This document shows positions 24,911 to 33,813 of a stretch of DNA of 64,000 nt, piece by piece (within the stretch, counting starts at the first letter, position 1; each line of letters starts with the position of its first letter). The stretch comes from Demequina activiva (GTDB lineage Bacteria > Actinomycetota > Actinomycetes > Actinomycetales > Demequinaceae). The translations under genes were made by a program, and so were the position numbers. The stretch lies in assembly GCF_016862815.1 (NCBI RefSeq), contig NZ_BONR01000001.1, positions 806,001 through 870,000 on the forward strand. The letters are read 5' to 3'. The notes under the pieces were generated by a model. That model was not told the origin of the DNA. It searched no databases and worked only from the letters and a program-made list of their open reading frames with translations.

Positions 24911-27346
24911 CTAGGGCAGCGCGGGACTGACCGTCGGCGCCGGTGACGGCGGCGGCGTGGGCTCGGGGTCGGGCTCCTCGGTGGTCTCCTCGGGCTCCGG
25001 CTCGGGCTCCTCGGTGGTCTGCTCCGGCTCCGGCTCGGGCTCGGGCGCCTCCGTGGTCTCCGTGACCTCAGGGGTGGGTGACGGCGAGGGGGAGGGCTGA
25101 CGGATGGGGATGTCCTCGCCCACGTTCGCTCGTGCGGGGAAGTCGACGATCTCCATGGGCTCGAGGATGGGGCCCATCATCGCGGTCCACACGGCTGCTG
25201 GCACCGTCGAGCCGGTGATCTGAGAGAAGCCGCCAAAGGGAGTGATCTGCTCGGCGGAGCCGTCCTCGCCCACCTGGTAGAGCGCCACGGCACCGACGAT
25301 CTGCGGGCTGAAGCCCACGAACCACGCCGAGCGGTTGTCGTTGGACGTTCCCGTCTTGCCGGCGAGCGGTCGACCCAGCTCCTTGGCGGTCTGCCCCGAA
25401 CCGAAGTTGACGACCTGCTGCATCGCGAACGTCGTGTCAGCCATGACGTCCTCGGCGAAGATGCGCTCGGGCTCGACCTCCTGCTCGAACACCGGCTCTC
25501 CCGCGACGTCCGTCACGGACGCGACCAGGTACGCCTCCGTCCGCAGCCCGCCGGACGCGATGGTCGCGTACGCGGAGGCCATGTCGAGCGGGTGCGGCGA
25601 GGCCGAGCCCAGGACGTTCGCAGGGTTCGCGTCCAGGTCCAGGGTGTCCTCCGGCAGGCCCGCGGCGATGGCGGTCTCCATGGTCACCTGCGGGGTGACG
25701 TCCTCGTTCAGGCCCACATAGGCGGTGTTGATGGAGTCCTGGGTGGCCTTGACCAGGTCCACGACCCCGTAGTCGACTCCCCCGAAGTTGCGCACGGGGC
25801 GCTCGAAGCCCTCGAACTCCATCTCGTTGTTGGCGAGGTACTCGCTGCCCAGGCCGATGCCGCGCTCGAGGCCCGCGATGAGCGCGAACGGCTTGAACGT
25901 GGAGCCCGCCTGCGCGATGTCCTGGGTGACGGCGTTGCGCTGGATCTCGAGGTAGTCCGGGCCGCCGTACATGGACGTGATCGCGCCCGTCGCGGAGTCC
26001 ACGGTCACGGCGGCGACGCGCAGGTTGTCCGCGTGGTCGTCCGGCATGGTGGCGACGGCCTCTTCGGCCGCGTCCTGGTGCTCGGGGAGGATCGTGGTCG
26101 TGATGCGATAGCCGAGCGACTCGATCTCCTCGCGCGTCACGCCGGTCTTCTCCACCACCTCATCGATGGCCGCCTGCAGGATGTAGCCCTCGGTGCCGGC
26201 GAACACGTCCTCCTGCTGATAGTCGATGGGCTCCGGGAACTCGGTGATGTCGTCGCGCTCGGCCTGCGTCAGGAAGCCGGCGTCGACCATGCCGTCGAGC
26301 ACGTAGTTCCAGCGCTCCTCCGCCTTGTCGTGGTCCACGCGCGGGTCCCACGCGCTGGGCGCGGGGATGAGTCCCGCGAGCATCGCGGACTCGGACAGGG
26401 TGAGGTCCGCCGCGTCCTTGCCGTAGTACTGCTCGGCGGCGGCCTGGATGCCGTACGCGCCGCGCCCGAAGTAGATGGTGTTGAGGTAGTTCCCGAGCAC
26501 CTCCTCCTTGGACTGCTCCTGGTCGATCTTGAGCGCCAGCAGGGTCTCGTCGATCTTCCCCTGGATCGAGGTGGTGGTCTCGCCCACGTAGTAGCGCTCG
26601 ACGTACTGCTGGGTGATCGAGGAGCCACCGCGCGGCTGGTTGAGCACCACGGTCTCGAACATCGCGCGGCTCATGCCGAGGATGTTGATGCCGGGGTTGG
26701 TGTAGAAGCTGCGGTCCTCCGCCGCGACCACCGCGTCGCCCACGTACGTGGGGAGGTCGTCGTAGTCGACGACCTCGCGGTCCACGACGCCGATGCGCCC
26801 CATCTCCGTCTCGCCGTCCGCGAAGTAGAAGATCGAGGACTGCGCCTGCGCGAAGTCGTCCGGGTCGGGGACGTCCAGCTGCGTGTAGCGGATGAACAGC
26901 GCGATCGCGCCGATCAGGCTGACGGCCAGCAGTGCGATGAGCGCCCAGATGCCGATGCGCCACAGCCACCGGCGCCAGGTGGGCCAGTCGTCGCGCTTGG
27001 AGCCCTTGCCGCCGCCGTTGCCGCTGCCACCGCCCTTGGCCGTGGTGCTGGGCTTGGATGCGGCCGATGCGCCGGTCGCCTTCGCGCCGGCGGCTCGCGT
27101 GGAGGTGCGAGGCTTGGCGCCGGTGGACCGGCGGGTGGGCTGCGCGCCGGTGGGCCGGCGCGTGGGCTGCTTGCCCGTGACGGGTGCGCCGGTGGCGCTC
27201 CACGGCGGGATCCCGTTGGCCATCGCGACGGTGCCCGCGCCAGGTGCGGACGCCGTGCGCTGGATGCCGGTGGAGGGGCGCACGGGAGCCGCCGCGGAGG
27301 CGGGGCTCGCGCTGATGCGCGGAGTGTTCATGCCGGTATCGCTCAC
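24911..27346 (-). CDS. Bifunctional class A penicillin-binding protein (transglycosylase/transpeptidase)
   Basis: 811 residues. A cytoplasmic N-terminus rich in Pro/Arg/Thr repeats (TGAQPTRRPTG and variants) precedes one transmembrane helix near residue 135-160. The GT51 glycosyltransferase (AEDRSF near 207, GGSSITQQY near 240) is followed by a transpeptidase with active-site S-T-F-K near residue 480, S-I-N and KTG near 665. The C-terminus is a long Glu/Pro/Thr-rich tail. The start is GTG 27346. It polymerises and cross-links peptidoglycan. A -10 box (TAGGGT, 27356-27361 on the minus strand) is 9 nt upstream. Confidence 0.94.
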   Translation of the reverse strand: MSDTGMNTPRISASPASAAAPVRPSTGIQRTASAPGAGTVAMANGIPPWSATGAPVTGKQPTRRPTGAQPTRRSTGAKPRTSTRAAGAKATGASAASKPSTTAKGGGSGNGGGKGSKRDDWPTWRRWLWRIGIWALIALLAVSLIGAIALFIRYTQLDVPDPDDFAQAQSSIFYFADGETEMGRIGVVDREVVDYDDLPTYVGDAVVAAEDRSFYTNPGINILGMSRAMFETVVLNQPRGGSSITQQYVERYYVGETTTSIQGKIDETLLALKIDQEQSKEEVLGNYLNTIYFGRGAYGIQAAAEQYYGKDAADLTLSESAMLAGLIPAPSAWDPRVDHDKAEERWNYVLDGMVDAGFLTQAERDDITEFPEPIDYQQEDVFAGTEGYILQAAIDEVVEKTGVTREEIESLGYRITTTILPEHQDAAEEAVATMPDDHADNLRVAAVTVDSATGAITSMYGGPDYLEIQRNAVTQDIAQAGSTFKPFALIAGLERGIGLGSEYLANNEMEFEGFERPVRNFGGVDYGVVDLVKATQDSINTAYVGLNEDVTPQVTMETAIAAGLPEDTLDLDANPANVLGSASPHPLDMASAYATIASGGLRTEAYLVASVTDVAGEPVFEQEVEPERIFAEDVMADTTFAMQQVVNFGSGQTAKELGRPLAGKTGTSNDNRSAWFVGFSPQIVGAVALYQVGEDGSAEQITPFGGFSQITGSTVPAAVWTAMMGPILEPMEIVDFPARANVGEDIPIRQPSPSPSPTPEVTETTEAPEPEPEPEQTTEEPEPEPEETTEEPDPEPTPPPSPAPTVSPALP

Positions 27347-27514
27347 AGTGTCTTCACCCTAGAGAGTTCAGGGGCGGGTGCGGCGCAGGTGGCCGGGGGC
27401 GTCGAGCTCCCCGGGGCGTGCAGCCGGACCGCGCCGTTGCTTGTGTCACCAACGCTCGAGCGGCTTCAGACGTGCCCGCGACCCTCGGTGAGTCCGACTT
27501 CGAACGGTACTCGA

Positions 27515-27546
27515 TGTATCGCCGCGATACAACAAGGTGCTAGTGT
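27515..27546 (+). promoter_or_regulatory. padR-ino1 promoter with operator palindrome
   Basis: TGTATCG (27515-27521) and CGATACA (27525-27531) form a perfect 17-bp palindrome with a 3-nt centre. The -10 box TAGTGT is at 27541-27546, so the palindrome covers the -35 region. It is the expected place for autorepression by the PadR regulator encoded 43 bp further. Confidence 0.6.
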
Positions 27547-27588
27547 TGACGTCTGATCCACCAGCCGTCACAGAAGAGAGGAGAGCCC

Positions 27589-28179
27589 GTGGCCAAGACC
27601 GATGTCCTGTCGCTGGCGATCCTCGGCATGCTCGCGGAGCAGCCCCTGCACGGCTACCAGATCCGCAAGCGCCTCGGCAGCGAGCTGGGCCCCTTCCGTG
27701 CCCTCAGCTACGGCTCGCTGTACCCCTGCCTCAAGCGCATGGTGGCCTCGGGCCTCATCGCCGCTGACGAGACTGACGCATCGGCCGTCCGCACCGCCGG
27801 CTCCAGGCGCTCCAAGATCGCCTACGGGCTCACGGCCGAGGGCGAGTCCCGCCTCGCCGAGGAGCTGGCCAACGCCGGCGCCTCGTCCTGGGACGACGAC
27901 ACCTTCGACGTGCGCTTCTCCCTGTTCACCAAGACGGACTCCGCGACCCGCCTGCGCATCCTCGAGGGCCGCCGCTCGCGGCTGTCCGAGCGGCTCGAGG
28001 AGGTCGCCGAAGGACTCCAGCGCGTCCGCGAACGTCACGACGCCTACACCACCGAGCTTCACCGCCACGGACTCGAGCGCGTCGAGCGCGAGGTCGAGTG
28101 GCTCGACCGACTCATCGAGAACGAACGATCCGCGACCCGCGGAGACAACCCCAGCACCGCTCCCGCGGGCAACAACTGA
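27589..28179 (+). CDS. PadR-family transcriptional regulator
   Basis: 196 residues. The winged helix at residues 1-85 (VLSLAILGMLAEQPLHGYQIRKRL, then YGSLYPCLKRMVASGLI) is the PadR family DNA-binding domain, followed by a C-terminal coiled dimerisation region. It starts at GTG 27589 after GAGAGGAG. It precedes ino1 by 12 bp, a neighbourhood conserved in actinobacteria (for example Rv0047c-Rv0046c in M. tuberculosis), so it probably regulates inositol phosphate synthesis and itself. Confidence 0.9.
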   Translation: MAKTDVLSLAILGMLAEQPLHGYQIRKRLGSELGPFRALSYGSLYPCLKRMVASGLIAADETDASAVRTAGSRRSKIAYGLTAEGESRLAEELANAGASSWDDDTFDVRFSLFTKTDSATRLRILEGRRSRLSERLEEVAEGLQRVRERHDAYTTELHRHGLERVEREVEWLDRLIENERSATRGDNPSTAPAGNN

Positions 28180-28191
28180 AGGAGACACACC

Positions 28192-29283
28192 ATGGCTGCA
28201 CTTCGCGTCGCCATCGTCGGCGTCGGCAACTGCGCCACGTCGCTCATCCAGGGCGTGGAGTTCTACAAGGACCGCGCCGCAGGCGAGACGGTCCCGGGCC
28301 TCATGCACGTCCAGTTCGGCGACTACCACATCTCGGACATCGAGTTCGTGGCCGCCTTCGACGTGGACTCGCTCAAGGTGGGCAAGGAGCTCGTGGAGGC
28401 CACCGAGTGCTCCGAGAACAACACCATCAAGATCTGCGACGTCCCCAAGACGGACATCCAGGTGCAGCGCGGCCACACCCTCGACGGCCTGGGCAAGTAC
28501 TACCGCGAGACCATCACCGAGTCCGACGACGCGCCCGTCGACGTGGTCCAGGTGCTCAAGGACTCCGAGGCTGACGTGCTCGTGTGCTACCTGCCCGTGG
28601 GCTCCGAGGAGGCGGCCAAGTTCTACGCGCAGTGCGCGATCGACGCAGGCGTCGCCTTCGTGAACGCCCTGCCCGTGTTCATCGCCTCCGACCCCGTGTG
28701 GGCCAAGAAGTTCGAGGACGCCGGGATCCCCATCGTGGGCGACGACATCAAGTCGCAGGTGGGCGCCACCATCACCCACCGCGTGATGGCGAAGCTGTTC
28801 GAGGACCGCGGCGTCGCGCTGGACCGCACGTACCAGCTGAACGTGGGCGGCAACATGGACTTCAAGAACATGCTCGAGCGCGACCGCCTCGAGTCCAAGA
28901 AGATCTCGAAGACCCAGGCCGTGACCTCGAACCTCGAGGGCTCGCTCAAGGGACTGAAGGACTCGCGCGACGTGCACATCGGCCCGTCGGACTACGTCGC
29001 CTGGCTCGACGACCGCAAGTGGGCGTACGTCCGCCTCGAGGGCCGCGCGTTCGGCGAGGTGCCCCTCAACCTGGAGTACAAGCTCGAGGTGTGGGACTCC
29101 CCCAACTCCGCCGGCATCATCATCGACGCGATCCGCGCCGCGAAGATCGCCAAGGACCGCGGCGTGGGCGGCCCCATCCTCTCGGCCTCGACCTACTTCA
29201 TGAAGTCGCCGCCGGTCCAGATGGAGGACACCAAGGGCCGCGCGCAGCTCGAGGCGTTCATCGCCGGAGACATCGAGCGCTGA
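28192..29283 (+). CDS. ino1: Inositol-3-phosphate synthase
   Basis: 363 residues. It converts glucose-6-phosphate to 1L-myo-inositol-3-phosphate with catalytic NAD, the first step to phosphatidylinositol and mycothiol. The NAD site is [13 protein letters not shown] near residue 9. The conserved stretches [15 protein letters not shown] and [12 protein letters not shown] belong to the actinobacterial/archaeal type. GGAG lies 9 nt upstream. It is co-transcribed with padR and ends at the hairpin 29309-29336. Confidence 0.95.
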   Translation: MAALRVAIVGVGNCATSLIQGVEFYKDRAAGETVPGLMHVQFGDYHISDIEFVAAFDVDSLKVGKELVEATECSENNTIKICDVPKTDIQVQRGHTLDGLGKYYRETITESDDAPVDVVQVLKDSEADVLVCYLPVGSEEAAKFYAQCAIDAGVAFVNALPVFIASDPVWAKKFEDAGIPIVGDDIKSQVGATITHRVMAKLFEDRGVALDRTYQLNVGGNMDFKNMLERDRLESKKISKTQAVTSNLEGSLKGLKDSRDVHIGPSDYVAWLDDRKWAYVRLEGRAFGEVPLNLEYKLEVWDSPNSAGIIIDAIRAAKIAKDRGVGGPILSASTYFMKSPPVQMEDTKGRAQLEAFIAGDIER

Positions 29284-29308
29284 TCCCCACGCTCAGCTGA
29301 GCGACGAG

Positions 29309-29336
29309 GGCCGGGTCACCACACGGTGACCCGGCC
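29309..29336 (+). terminator. Terminator of padR-ino1
   Basis: GGCCGGGTCACC and GGTGACCCGGCC are perfect 12-bp complements with loop acac, followed by ttcg. It begins 25 nt after the ino1 stop. Confidence 0.85.
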
Positions 29337-29380
29337 TTCGCGCTGTCCGGGCAGCGGCGCATCGGCCTTCGAGCCCGCGC

Positions 29381-30529
29381 CTAGATGTCCGGGCACACCC
29401 ACAGCCCCGCATCGTTGCGTTCGCATCCGTCTGCTTCGCGGATCTCCGCCTCGGAGGGGGAGCGGTAGCCCTCGTCCGCCAGCGACCACGAGGCGACCTC
29501 GGGGTCCGGGCGGTACGCCTCCGGCGCGATGGCGTACGCGAGGACTCCTTCGCCCTCGACGGCGTCGAACACGCGCGTGGCGACGTTGTCCGTGTTCAGG
29601 GGGCCGATCATCTCGACGAGCGACGAGCCCTCGACGCCCCATGCGAAGCCCAGGATCTCGAACGTGTCTGCCACGCGGCCGCTGTCCGCGGCATCGCAGT
29701 AGACGCCCGTCACGGTGGGTGTGGAGTCCTGCACCGCCACGTGATAGCGGCACACCGCCCAGCGCGGCTGCTGCGAGAGCTCGTCCGTCTCGACCGCCGC
29801 CATCACCCACGCGCCCGCGGTCAGACCGTCCACCTGATAGGTGACGGGCGCATCCGTGATGGCCGTGTAGTCCGCCTGGACCCCTGCGGTTCCGGCACTG
29901 ACCGGAGCCTCGGGATCCAGCGTGAAGGGCCGCACGGAGTCGAACCACGGCGGGGCGAGGTCGCTGTACTCGGAGATGAGGAGGCCCTCCGGCATGGTGG
30001 TGGTGACCGCACCCGGGTACTCGCCGTCGGGAGTGAAGGGCGGCGGCGTCCCCTCCCGCGCGGAGTCGAACGTGTCCATGTCGAGCGTGGTGCGGAACCA
30101 CCCCTCCCAGTCGAGGTTCTCCGGAGTGGTGATGACGAGATCGGACAGTTCCATGGCCTCGAGGATCCGCGCGTTCTCCTGGGCGATCTCCGCGGGGCTC
30201 ATCGCGGTCGGCGACGGGCTCGAGGTCGGCGTCACGTCGGGGCTCGGCGACGGGCTCGGCGACGGTGACGAGGACTCGTCGACCGAGGGCGTCGTGATCG
30301 GCATCGCCGGGTCCGGATCGACCAGCCACGCCGGCGCCGCCCACGCGGCCGCCCCCACCAGGACCAGGGCGACCGCTGCGGCTGCCGACAGGCCCGCAGC
30401 CCGGCCACGCCGCGCACGCCGAGCACGCATCACCACGGAGTCAAGCACCTCTGGGTCGAGCGCACGGCCGTGCGCGCCGTCCCTCAGCCGCGCCTCTCGC
30501 GCGGCGACCAGGTTTCGCTCGAGGCTCAT
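29381..30529 (-). CDS. Membrane-anchored putative anti-sigma/sensor protein of a second ECF operon
   Basis: 382 residues. A basic cytoplasmic N-terminus of about 43 residues is followed by one transmembrane helix (about 45-68), then a Ser/Pro linker (SPSPSPSPSPD) and an acidic extracytoplasmic domain with cysteines (WAVCRYHV, GVYCDAAD, GCERN, WVCPDI). It overlaps the sigma gene by 4 bp. As in the 596-residue counterpart at 8547-10337, no zinc anti-sigma motif is seen. The extracytoplasmic part is unrelated by eye to the other copy. Confidence 0.62.
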   Translation of the reverse strand: MSLERNLVAAREARLRDGAHGRALDPEVLDSVVMRARRARRGRAAGLSAAAAVALVLVGAAAWAAPAWLVDPDPAMPITTPSVDESSSPSPSPSPSPDVTPTSSPSPTAMSPAEIAQENARILEAMELSDLVITTPENLDWEGWFRTTLDMDTFDSAREGTPPPFTPDGEYPGAVTTTMPEGLLISEYSDLAPPWFDSVRPFTLDPEAPVSAGTAGVQADYTAITDAPVTYQVDGLTAGAWVMAAVETDELSQQPRWAVCRYHVAVQDSTPTVTGVYCDAADSGRVADTFEILGFAWGVEGSSLVEMIGPLNTDNVATRVFDAVEGEGVLAYAIAPEAYRPDPEVASWSLADEGYRSPSEAEIREADGCERNDAGLWVCPDI

Positions 30530-31098
30530 GACCGGCCCCCTTCGTTCGAGATGACCGGGACGCTGTCATCGGCCTCACCCAGCGCATCGTCGCCCAAGAG
30601 TGCGCGCAGCTGTGCGCGCCCGTCGGACAGGTACCGTTTCACCGCACCCGCGGAGAGGCCGAGCTGGTGCGCGGTCTCGTCCGTCGAGAGGTCCTCGACA
30701 TAGCGCAGCACCACGCAGGCCCGCACCCGGGGACTCAGCGACAGCAGCGCGGCCTCGACGTCCAGCTGCGATCCCACGCCCTCGGCGGGATCGCCGGTGG
30801 ACGGCGACCGCAGCGCCGACTCCCGCCGCCACTTCACCCGATCGCGGGTGGTCCGCGACGCCCGGTCCAAGAACACCGTCGTGATCGCGCGACGCACGTA
30901 CGCCTCGGCCGCGGCCATCGACTCGAAGTGGCGCCGGCGGGAGAACGTCTTCACGAGCGCGTCCTGAACCACGTCCTCCGCATCCGCATCCGAGTGCGTC
31001 AGCATGCGCGCTCGGGCAAAGAGCGCGGGGTAGCGCTCGCTCGCGAGGGTCGAGGCGACCTGCTCCCACGCAGGGGATCGACCGGTGGTGCCTTCCAT
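30526..31098 (-). CDS. ECF-family RNA polymerase sigma factor
   Basis: 190 residues. Region 2 is ADAEDVVQDALVKTFSR and region 4 is LSPRVRACVVLRYVEDLSTDETAHQLGLSAGAVKRYLSDGRAQL. It starts at ATG 31098. It is closely similar in layout and motif spacing to the sigma at 10334-10912, so the two operons are likely duplicates that diverged in their sensors. Confidence 0.9.
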   Translation of the reverse strand: MEGTTGRSPAWEQVASTLASERYPALFARARMLTHSDADAEDVVQDALVKTFSRRRHFESMAAAEAYVRRAITTVFLDRASRTTRDRVKWRRESALRSPSTGDPAEGVGSQLDVEAALLSLSPRVRACVVLRYVEDLSTDETAHQLGLSAGAVKRYLSDGRAQLRALLGDDALGEADDSVPVISNEGGRS

Positions 31099-31182
31099 AC
31101 TCGTAGAACCCTCGCACAGGCCCGATCGGTTGGGGTGGTGGCGCGAGAATCTCGCCGCGCGGCGCTTCAGGTCACAGCGAAC

Positions 31183-31869
31183 TCAGCGCGAGGCGCCCTC
31201 CAGCGCCATCGGGATGGGCGTCTCACCACCGACGACCTCCCACTGCGCACCCGCAGTGTCCGGGCGGTCCAGGCAGTCCGCCAGCACGTGAGCGACGTCC
31301 GCGCGCGAGATCTGGCCGCGCTCGACCTCCGGAGCCAGGGACACCCGCCCGCTCGCGGGCTCGTCGGTCAGCCCACCCGGCCGAATGATGGTCCAGTCCA
31401 GGCCCGACTCTCGCAGCGCCGCATCGGCATCGCGCTTGGCCTCGACATACGCCTTCCACACGGGCTCGACGTCATCGGGCAGCTCGCTGTCCACGCCGAT
31501 GGCGGACACCTGCACCAGCCGGGAGATCCCAGCCTTCTTGGCACCCGCGATGGACTTGGTCGCGCCCTCCAGGTCCACCGTGCGCTTGCGCTCGATGTTG
31601 CCGTCCGGGCCTCCACCCGCGGCGAACACCACCGCGTCGCAGCCCTCGAACACCGCGGCGAAGTCGGACTCGCTCGCCGCCTCGATGTCGAGACCACGCG
31701 GCTCCGTGCCCAGCGCGGCGAGCTCGATCAGCTGATCCTGCTTCCGGGCGAGCGGGACCACGGTGTGGCCGCGACCCGTGAGGATGGGGATGAGCTGGAG
31801 CGCCACCTTCCCGTGCCCTCCCACGATCGCGATGCGCTTGCTGTCCTTGGTCTGGGTGTCGGTAGTCAT
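31183..31869 (-). CDS. NAD(P)H-binding SDR-like protein (YhfK/YwnB-type)
   Basis: 228 residues, atypical short-chain dehydrogenase fold. The dinucleotide site is IVGGHGKVALQLIPIL near residue 13, and the segment DAVVFAAGGGPDG plus WTIIRPGGLTDEP is typical of the NAD(P)-binding-like family (PF13460). The substrate is unknown; many relatives are stress-induced. It is a single gene between the sigma operon and a LysE-type gene. Confidence 0.85.
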   Translation of the reverse strand: MTTDTQTKDSKRIAIVGGHGKVALQLIPILTGRGHTVVPLARKQDQLIELAALGTEPRGLDIEAASESDFAAVFEGCDAVVFAAGGGPDGNIERKRTVDLEGATKSIAGAKKAGISRLVQVSAIGVDSELPDDVEPVWKAYVEAKRDADAALRESGLDWTIIRPGGLTDEPASGRVSLAPEVERGQISRADVAHVLADCLDRPDTAGAQWEVVGGETPIPMALEGASR

Positions 31870-31936
31870 GTCTCCACCATGCCTGTCGCACGCCCGCGAT
31901 GCACGCTCGTTCGCGCTCAGGTGAAGAGGGAATGCC

Positions 31937-32599
31937 TCACGCCGCCCGGCGCGACAGCATCAGCGCCACCCCCAGCGCGGCCATCATCGCGCCGCCGGTC
32001 GCACGCATCCGAGCCACACGCGTGGGCGAGGACGCGAACCAGCTGCGCGCCCCCGATGCCAGCAGCGCGTAGGCGCCGTCCGAGATCACCGCCACCACCG
32101 CGAACACGAGACCCAGCAGCAGGATCTGCGCCCACGCCGGGCCGCGCGACGGGTCCACGAACTGCGGCAGCACCGCGGCGACGAACACCAGCGTCTTGGG
32201 GTTCGTCACGCCTACCGTGAAGGACTCGGCGAGCACCCGCCGGGACGTCAGGGGAGGCGAGGTGAGGACGTCGGCCGCCTGCGCATCGGCCGTCGGCATG
32301 GCCAGCCCGTCGCGGCGGTGCCGGACCGCCTGGATGCCCAGGTAGACGAGATACGCGCCGCCCGCGATCTTCAGCACGGTGAACGCCGTGGCGGAGGCGG
32401 CGATGAGCGCGCCGATGCCGACCGCGACCAGCACCGCGTGCACCACCTCGCCACCGGCGTTGCCGACCACGGACAGCAGGGCCTCGCGGCGTCCATGCTG
32501 CAGCGCCCGCCCCACGATGAACAGCACGCTGGGGCCGGGGATCACGATGATCACGAAGGACAGCGCGACGAACGCGGCCAGGGTGTCCCAGGAGATCAT
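31937..32599 (-). CDS. LysE/RhtB-family amino-acid exporter
   Basis: 220 residues with six hydrophobic segments; the N-terminal FVIIVIPGPSVLFIVGRAL contains the family P-G-P motif. It probably exports an amino acid or small metabolite. The substrate cannot be read from sequence. It ends with the common basic patch MLSRRAA. It stands alone, about 54 bp from the DUF805 genes. Confidence 0.87.
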   Translation of the reverse strand: MISWDTLAAFVALSFVIIVIPGPSVLFIVGRALQHGRREALLSVVGNAGGEVVHAVLVAVGIGALIAASATAFTVLKIAGGAYLVYLGIQAVRHRRDGLAMPTADAQAADVLTSPPLTSRRVLAESFTVGVTNPKTLVFVAAVLPQFVDPSRGPAWAQILLLGLVFAVVAVISDGAYALLASGARSWFASSPTRVARMRATGGAMMAALGVALMLSRRAA

Positions 32600-32652
32600 G
32601 CGCTCAGGCTAGACCCCACGGCGGCGCCTGCGGCCAGCCGATGCGCGCCGCG

Positions 32653-33285
32653 CTACCGCTGCTCGTCCGGCTGCGCGGGGGGCTCAGGGCTCGGCTGGGC
32701 CCACGGGTTGTCGCCCGTCGGCGGGGGCGGAGGCGGAGGGGTCACCTGCCCGGGCTGGTGCGGCGCGGGCGCTGAGCCCGGAGGGATCTGGCCAGGCTGC
32801 GCACCGGCGTAGCCCGCCGGCGCTCCATAGCCGGCCTGCGCGTAGCCGTAGGGGACCGCGGGACGCTCGGCGGCCTTGGGGTCAGGGCCCCACCGGTTCG
32901 GGCCGGGCTCGGAGTCCATGAACGCCATGATGCCCGGCACGATCCCCAGGCTCACCAGGTTGAGCCACAGCCAGTGACCCGTCTGGCCCATGTCGTGCAG
33001 ACGCCGCGCCCACACCGCGAGGAACGGGAGGTACAGCACGAGCATCCCGAGGAACCACAGCGCGATCACCACGAGGTAGATCGCGATCGCCACGCCCGAG
33101 GGCTCGCCGTCGCCGGCGCTCGACAGCCCGATGGTCAGCAGGGCGACCACGAGGACGATGGCGCCACCCGCGAGTCCCGCGAGACTGAGGAAGAGGTAGA
33201 AGAACCAGAACTCGCTGCGACGAGCGCGGCCCTCGAAGGTCGCGAAGTTGCGAAAGCTGTGGCGCACCGCGTCCGTGAAGCCCAT
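32653..33285 (-). CDS. DUF805 membrane protein with Pro-rich C-terminus
   Basis: 210 residues. The DUF805 core begins NFATFEGRARRSEFWFFYLF and contains AVWARRLHDMGQTGHWLW, with about four membrane segments. The last 70 residues are cytoplasmic or extracytoplasmic Pro/Gly/Gln-rich (PPPPPPPTGDNPW). ATG 33285 lies 1 nt after the stop of the neighbouring DUF805 gene, so the two are co-expressed. The function of the family is unknown. Confidence 0.85.
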   Translation of the reverse strand: MGFTDAVRHSFRNFATFEGRARRSEFWFFYLFLSLAGLAGGAIVLVVALLTIGLSSAGDGEPSGVAIAIYLVVIALWFLGMLVLYLPFLAVWARRLHDMGQTGHWLWLNLVSLGIVPGIMAFMDSEPGPNRWGPDPKAAERPAVPYGYAQAGYGAPAGYAGAQPGQIPPGSAPAPHQPGQVTPPPPPPPTGDNPWAQPSPEPPAQPDEQR

Positions 33286-33286
33286 C

Positions 33287-33706
33287 TCAGGCCACCCCCG
33301 GCCGCTCGAGCTCCTTGGGATCCGGCCCGTACCGATTGGGCGCAGGCGTGCCGTCAAAGCACGCGAAGATCCAGATCAGCAGCGGGAAGAACAGCAGGAA
33401 CAGCGCCCACCAGCCGGAGTGGTCGGTGTCGTGCAGGCGACGCACCGTGACCGCCCAGTACGGGACCACGAGGAGCAGCGACACAGCCATGGTGCCGATG
33501 CCCATGATCCATGTGGAGATGCCCGCCTCGTCCGCATCCAGCGTCGAGCCATCCCACGCGTTGTTCAGCGTCACCAGCGTAAATCCCACGAGGATCACCT
33601 GCACTGCGTACGCCGTGGCCACGAACCACCAGAACTCGCGGCGCCTGGCCCGCTGATGGAAGTCCGCATACTGCGTCAGAGCCTTGAAGAACCACCCGAC
33701 AGTCAT
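33287..33706 (-). CDS. DUF805 membrane protein
   Basis: 139 residues. It begins MTVGWFFKALTQYADFHQRARRREFW and includes VTVRRLHDTDHSGWWAL, the DUF805 signature R-R-L-H-D. It is shorter than its downstream partner and lacks the Pro-rich tail. The pair probably arose by tandem duplication. The function is unknown. Confidence 0.86.
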   Translation of the reverse strand: MTVGWFFKALTQYADFHQRARRREFWWFVATAYAVQVILVGFTLVTLNNAWDGSTLDADEAGISTWIMGIGTMAVSLLLVVPYWAVTVRRLHDTDHSGWWALFLLFFPLLIWIFACFDGTPAPNRYGPDPKELERPGVA

Positions 33707-33801
33707 GTCCCTACCTCCTGCCGGACACTGTAGCGGCGGGCGCCGGATCCCACCCCGCCACCCGCGCATCGGCCGCCCTCCCGCCCGTCGTGCCTGCGCC
33801 C

Positions 33802-33807
33802 TAGGCT
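33802..33807 (+). promoter_or_regulatory. -10 box of leaderless promoter (MFS gene)
   Basis: TAGGCT ends 6 nt before ATG 33814. A 9-mer copy at 33766-33774 sits 27 bp upstream. Confidence 0.45.
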
Positions 33808-33813
33808 GTCGCC

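Noticed and set aside
24911-27346. Low-complexity ends of the PBP gene considered as a frameshift or fusion artefact
   Set aside because: Pro/Glu/Thr-rich tails are common in actinobacterial class A PBPs and the frame is continuous through the catalytic domains.
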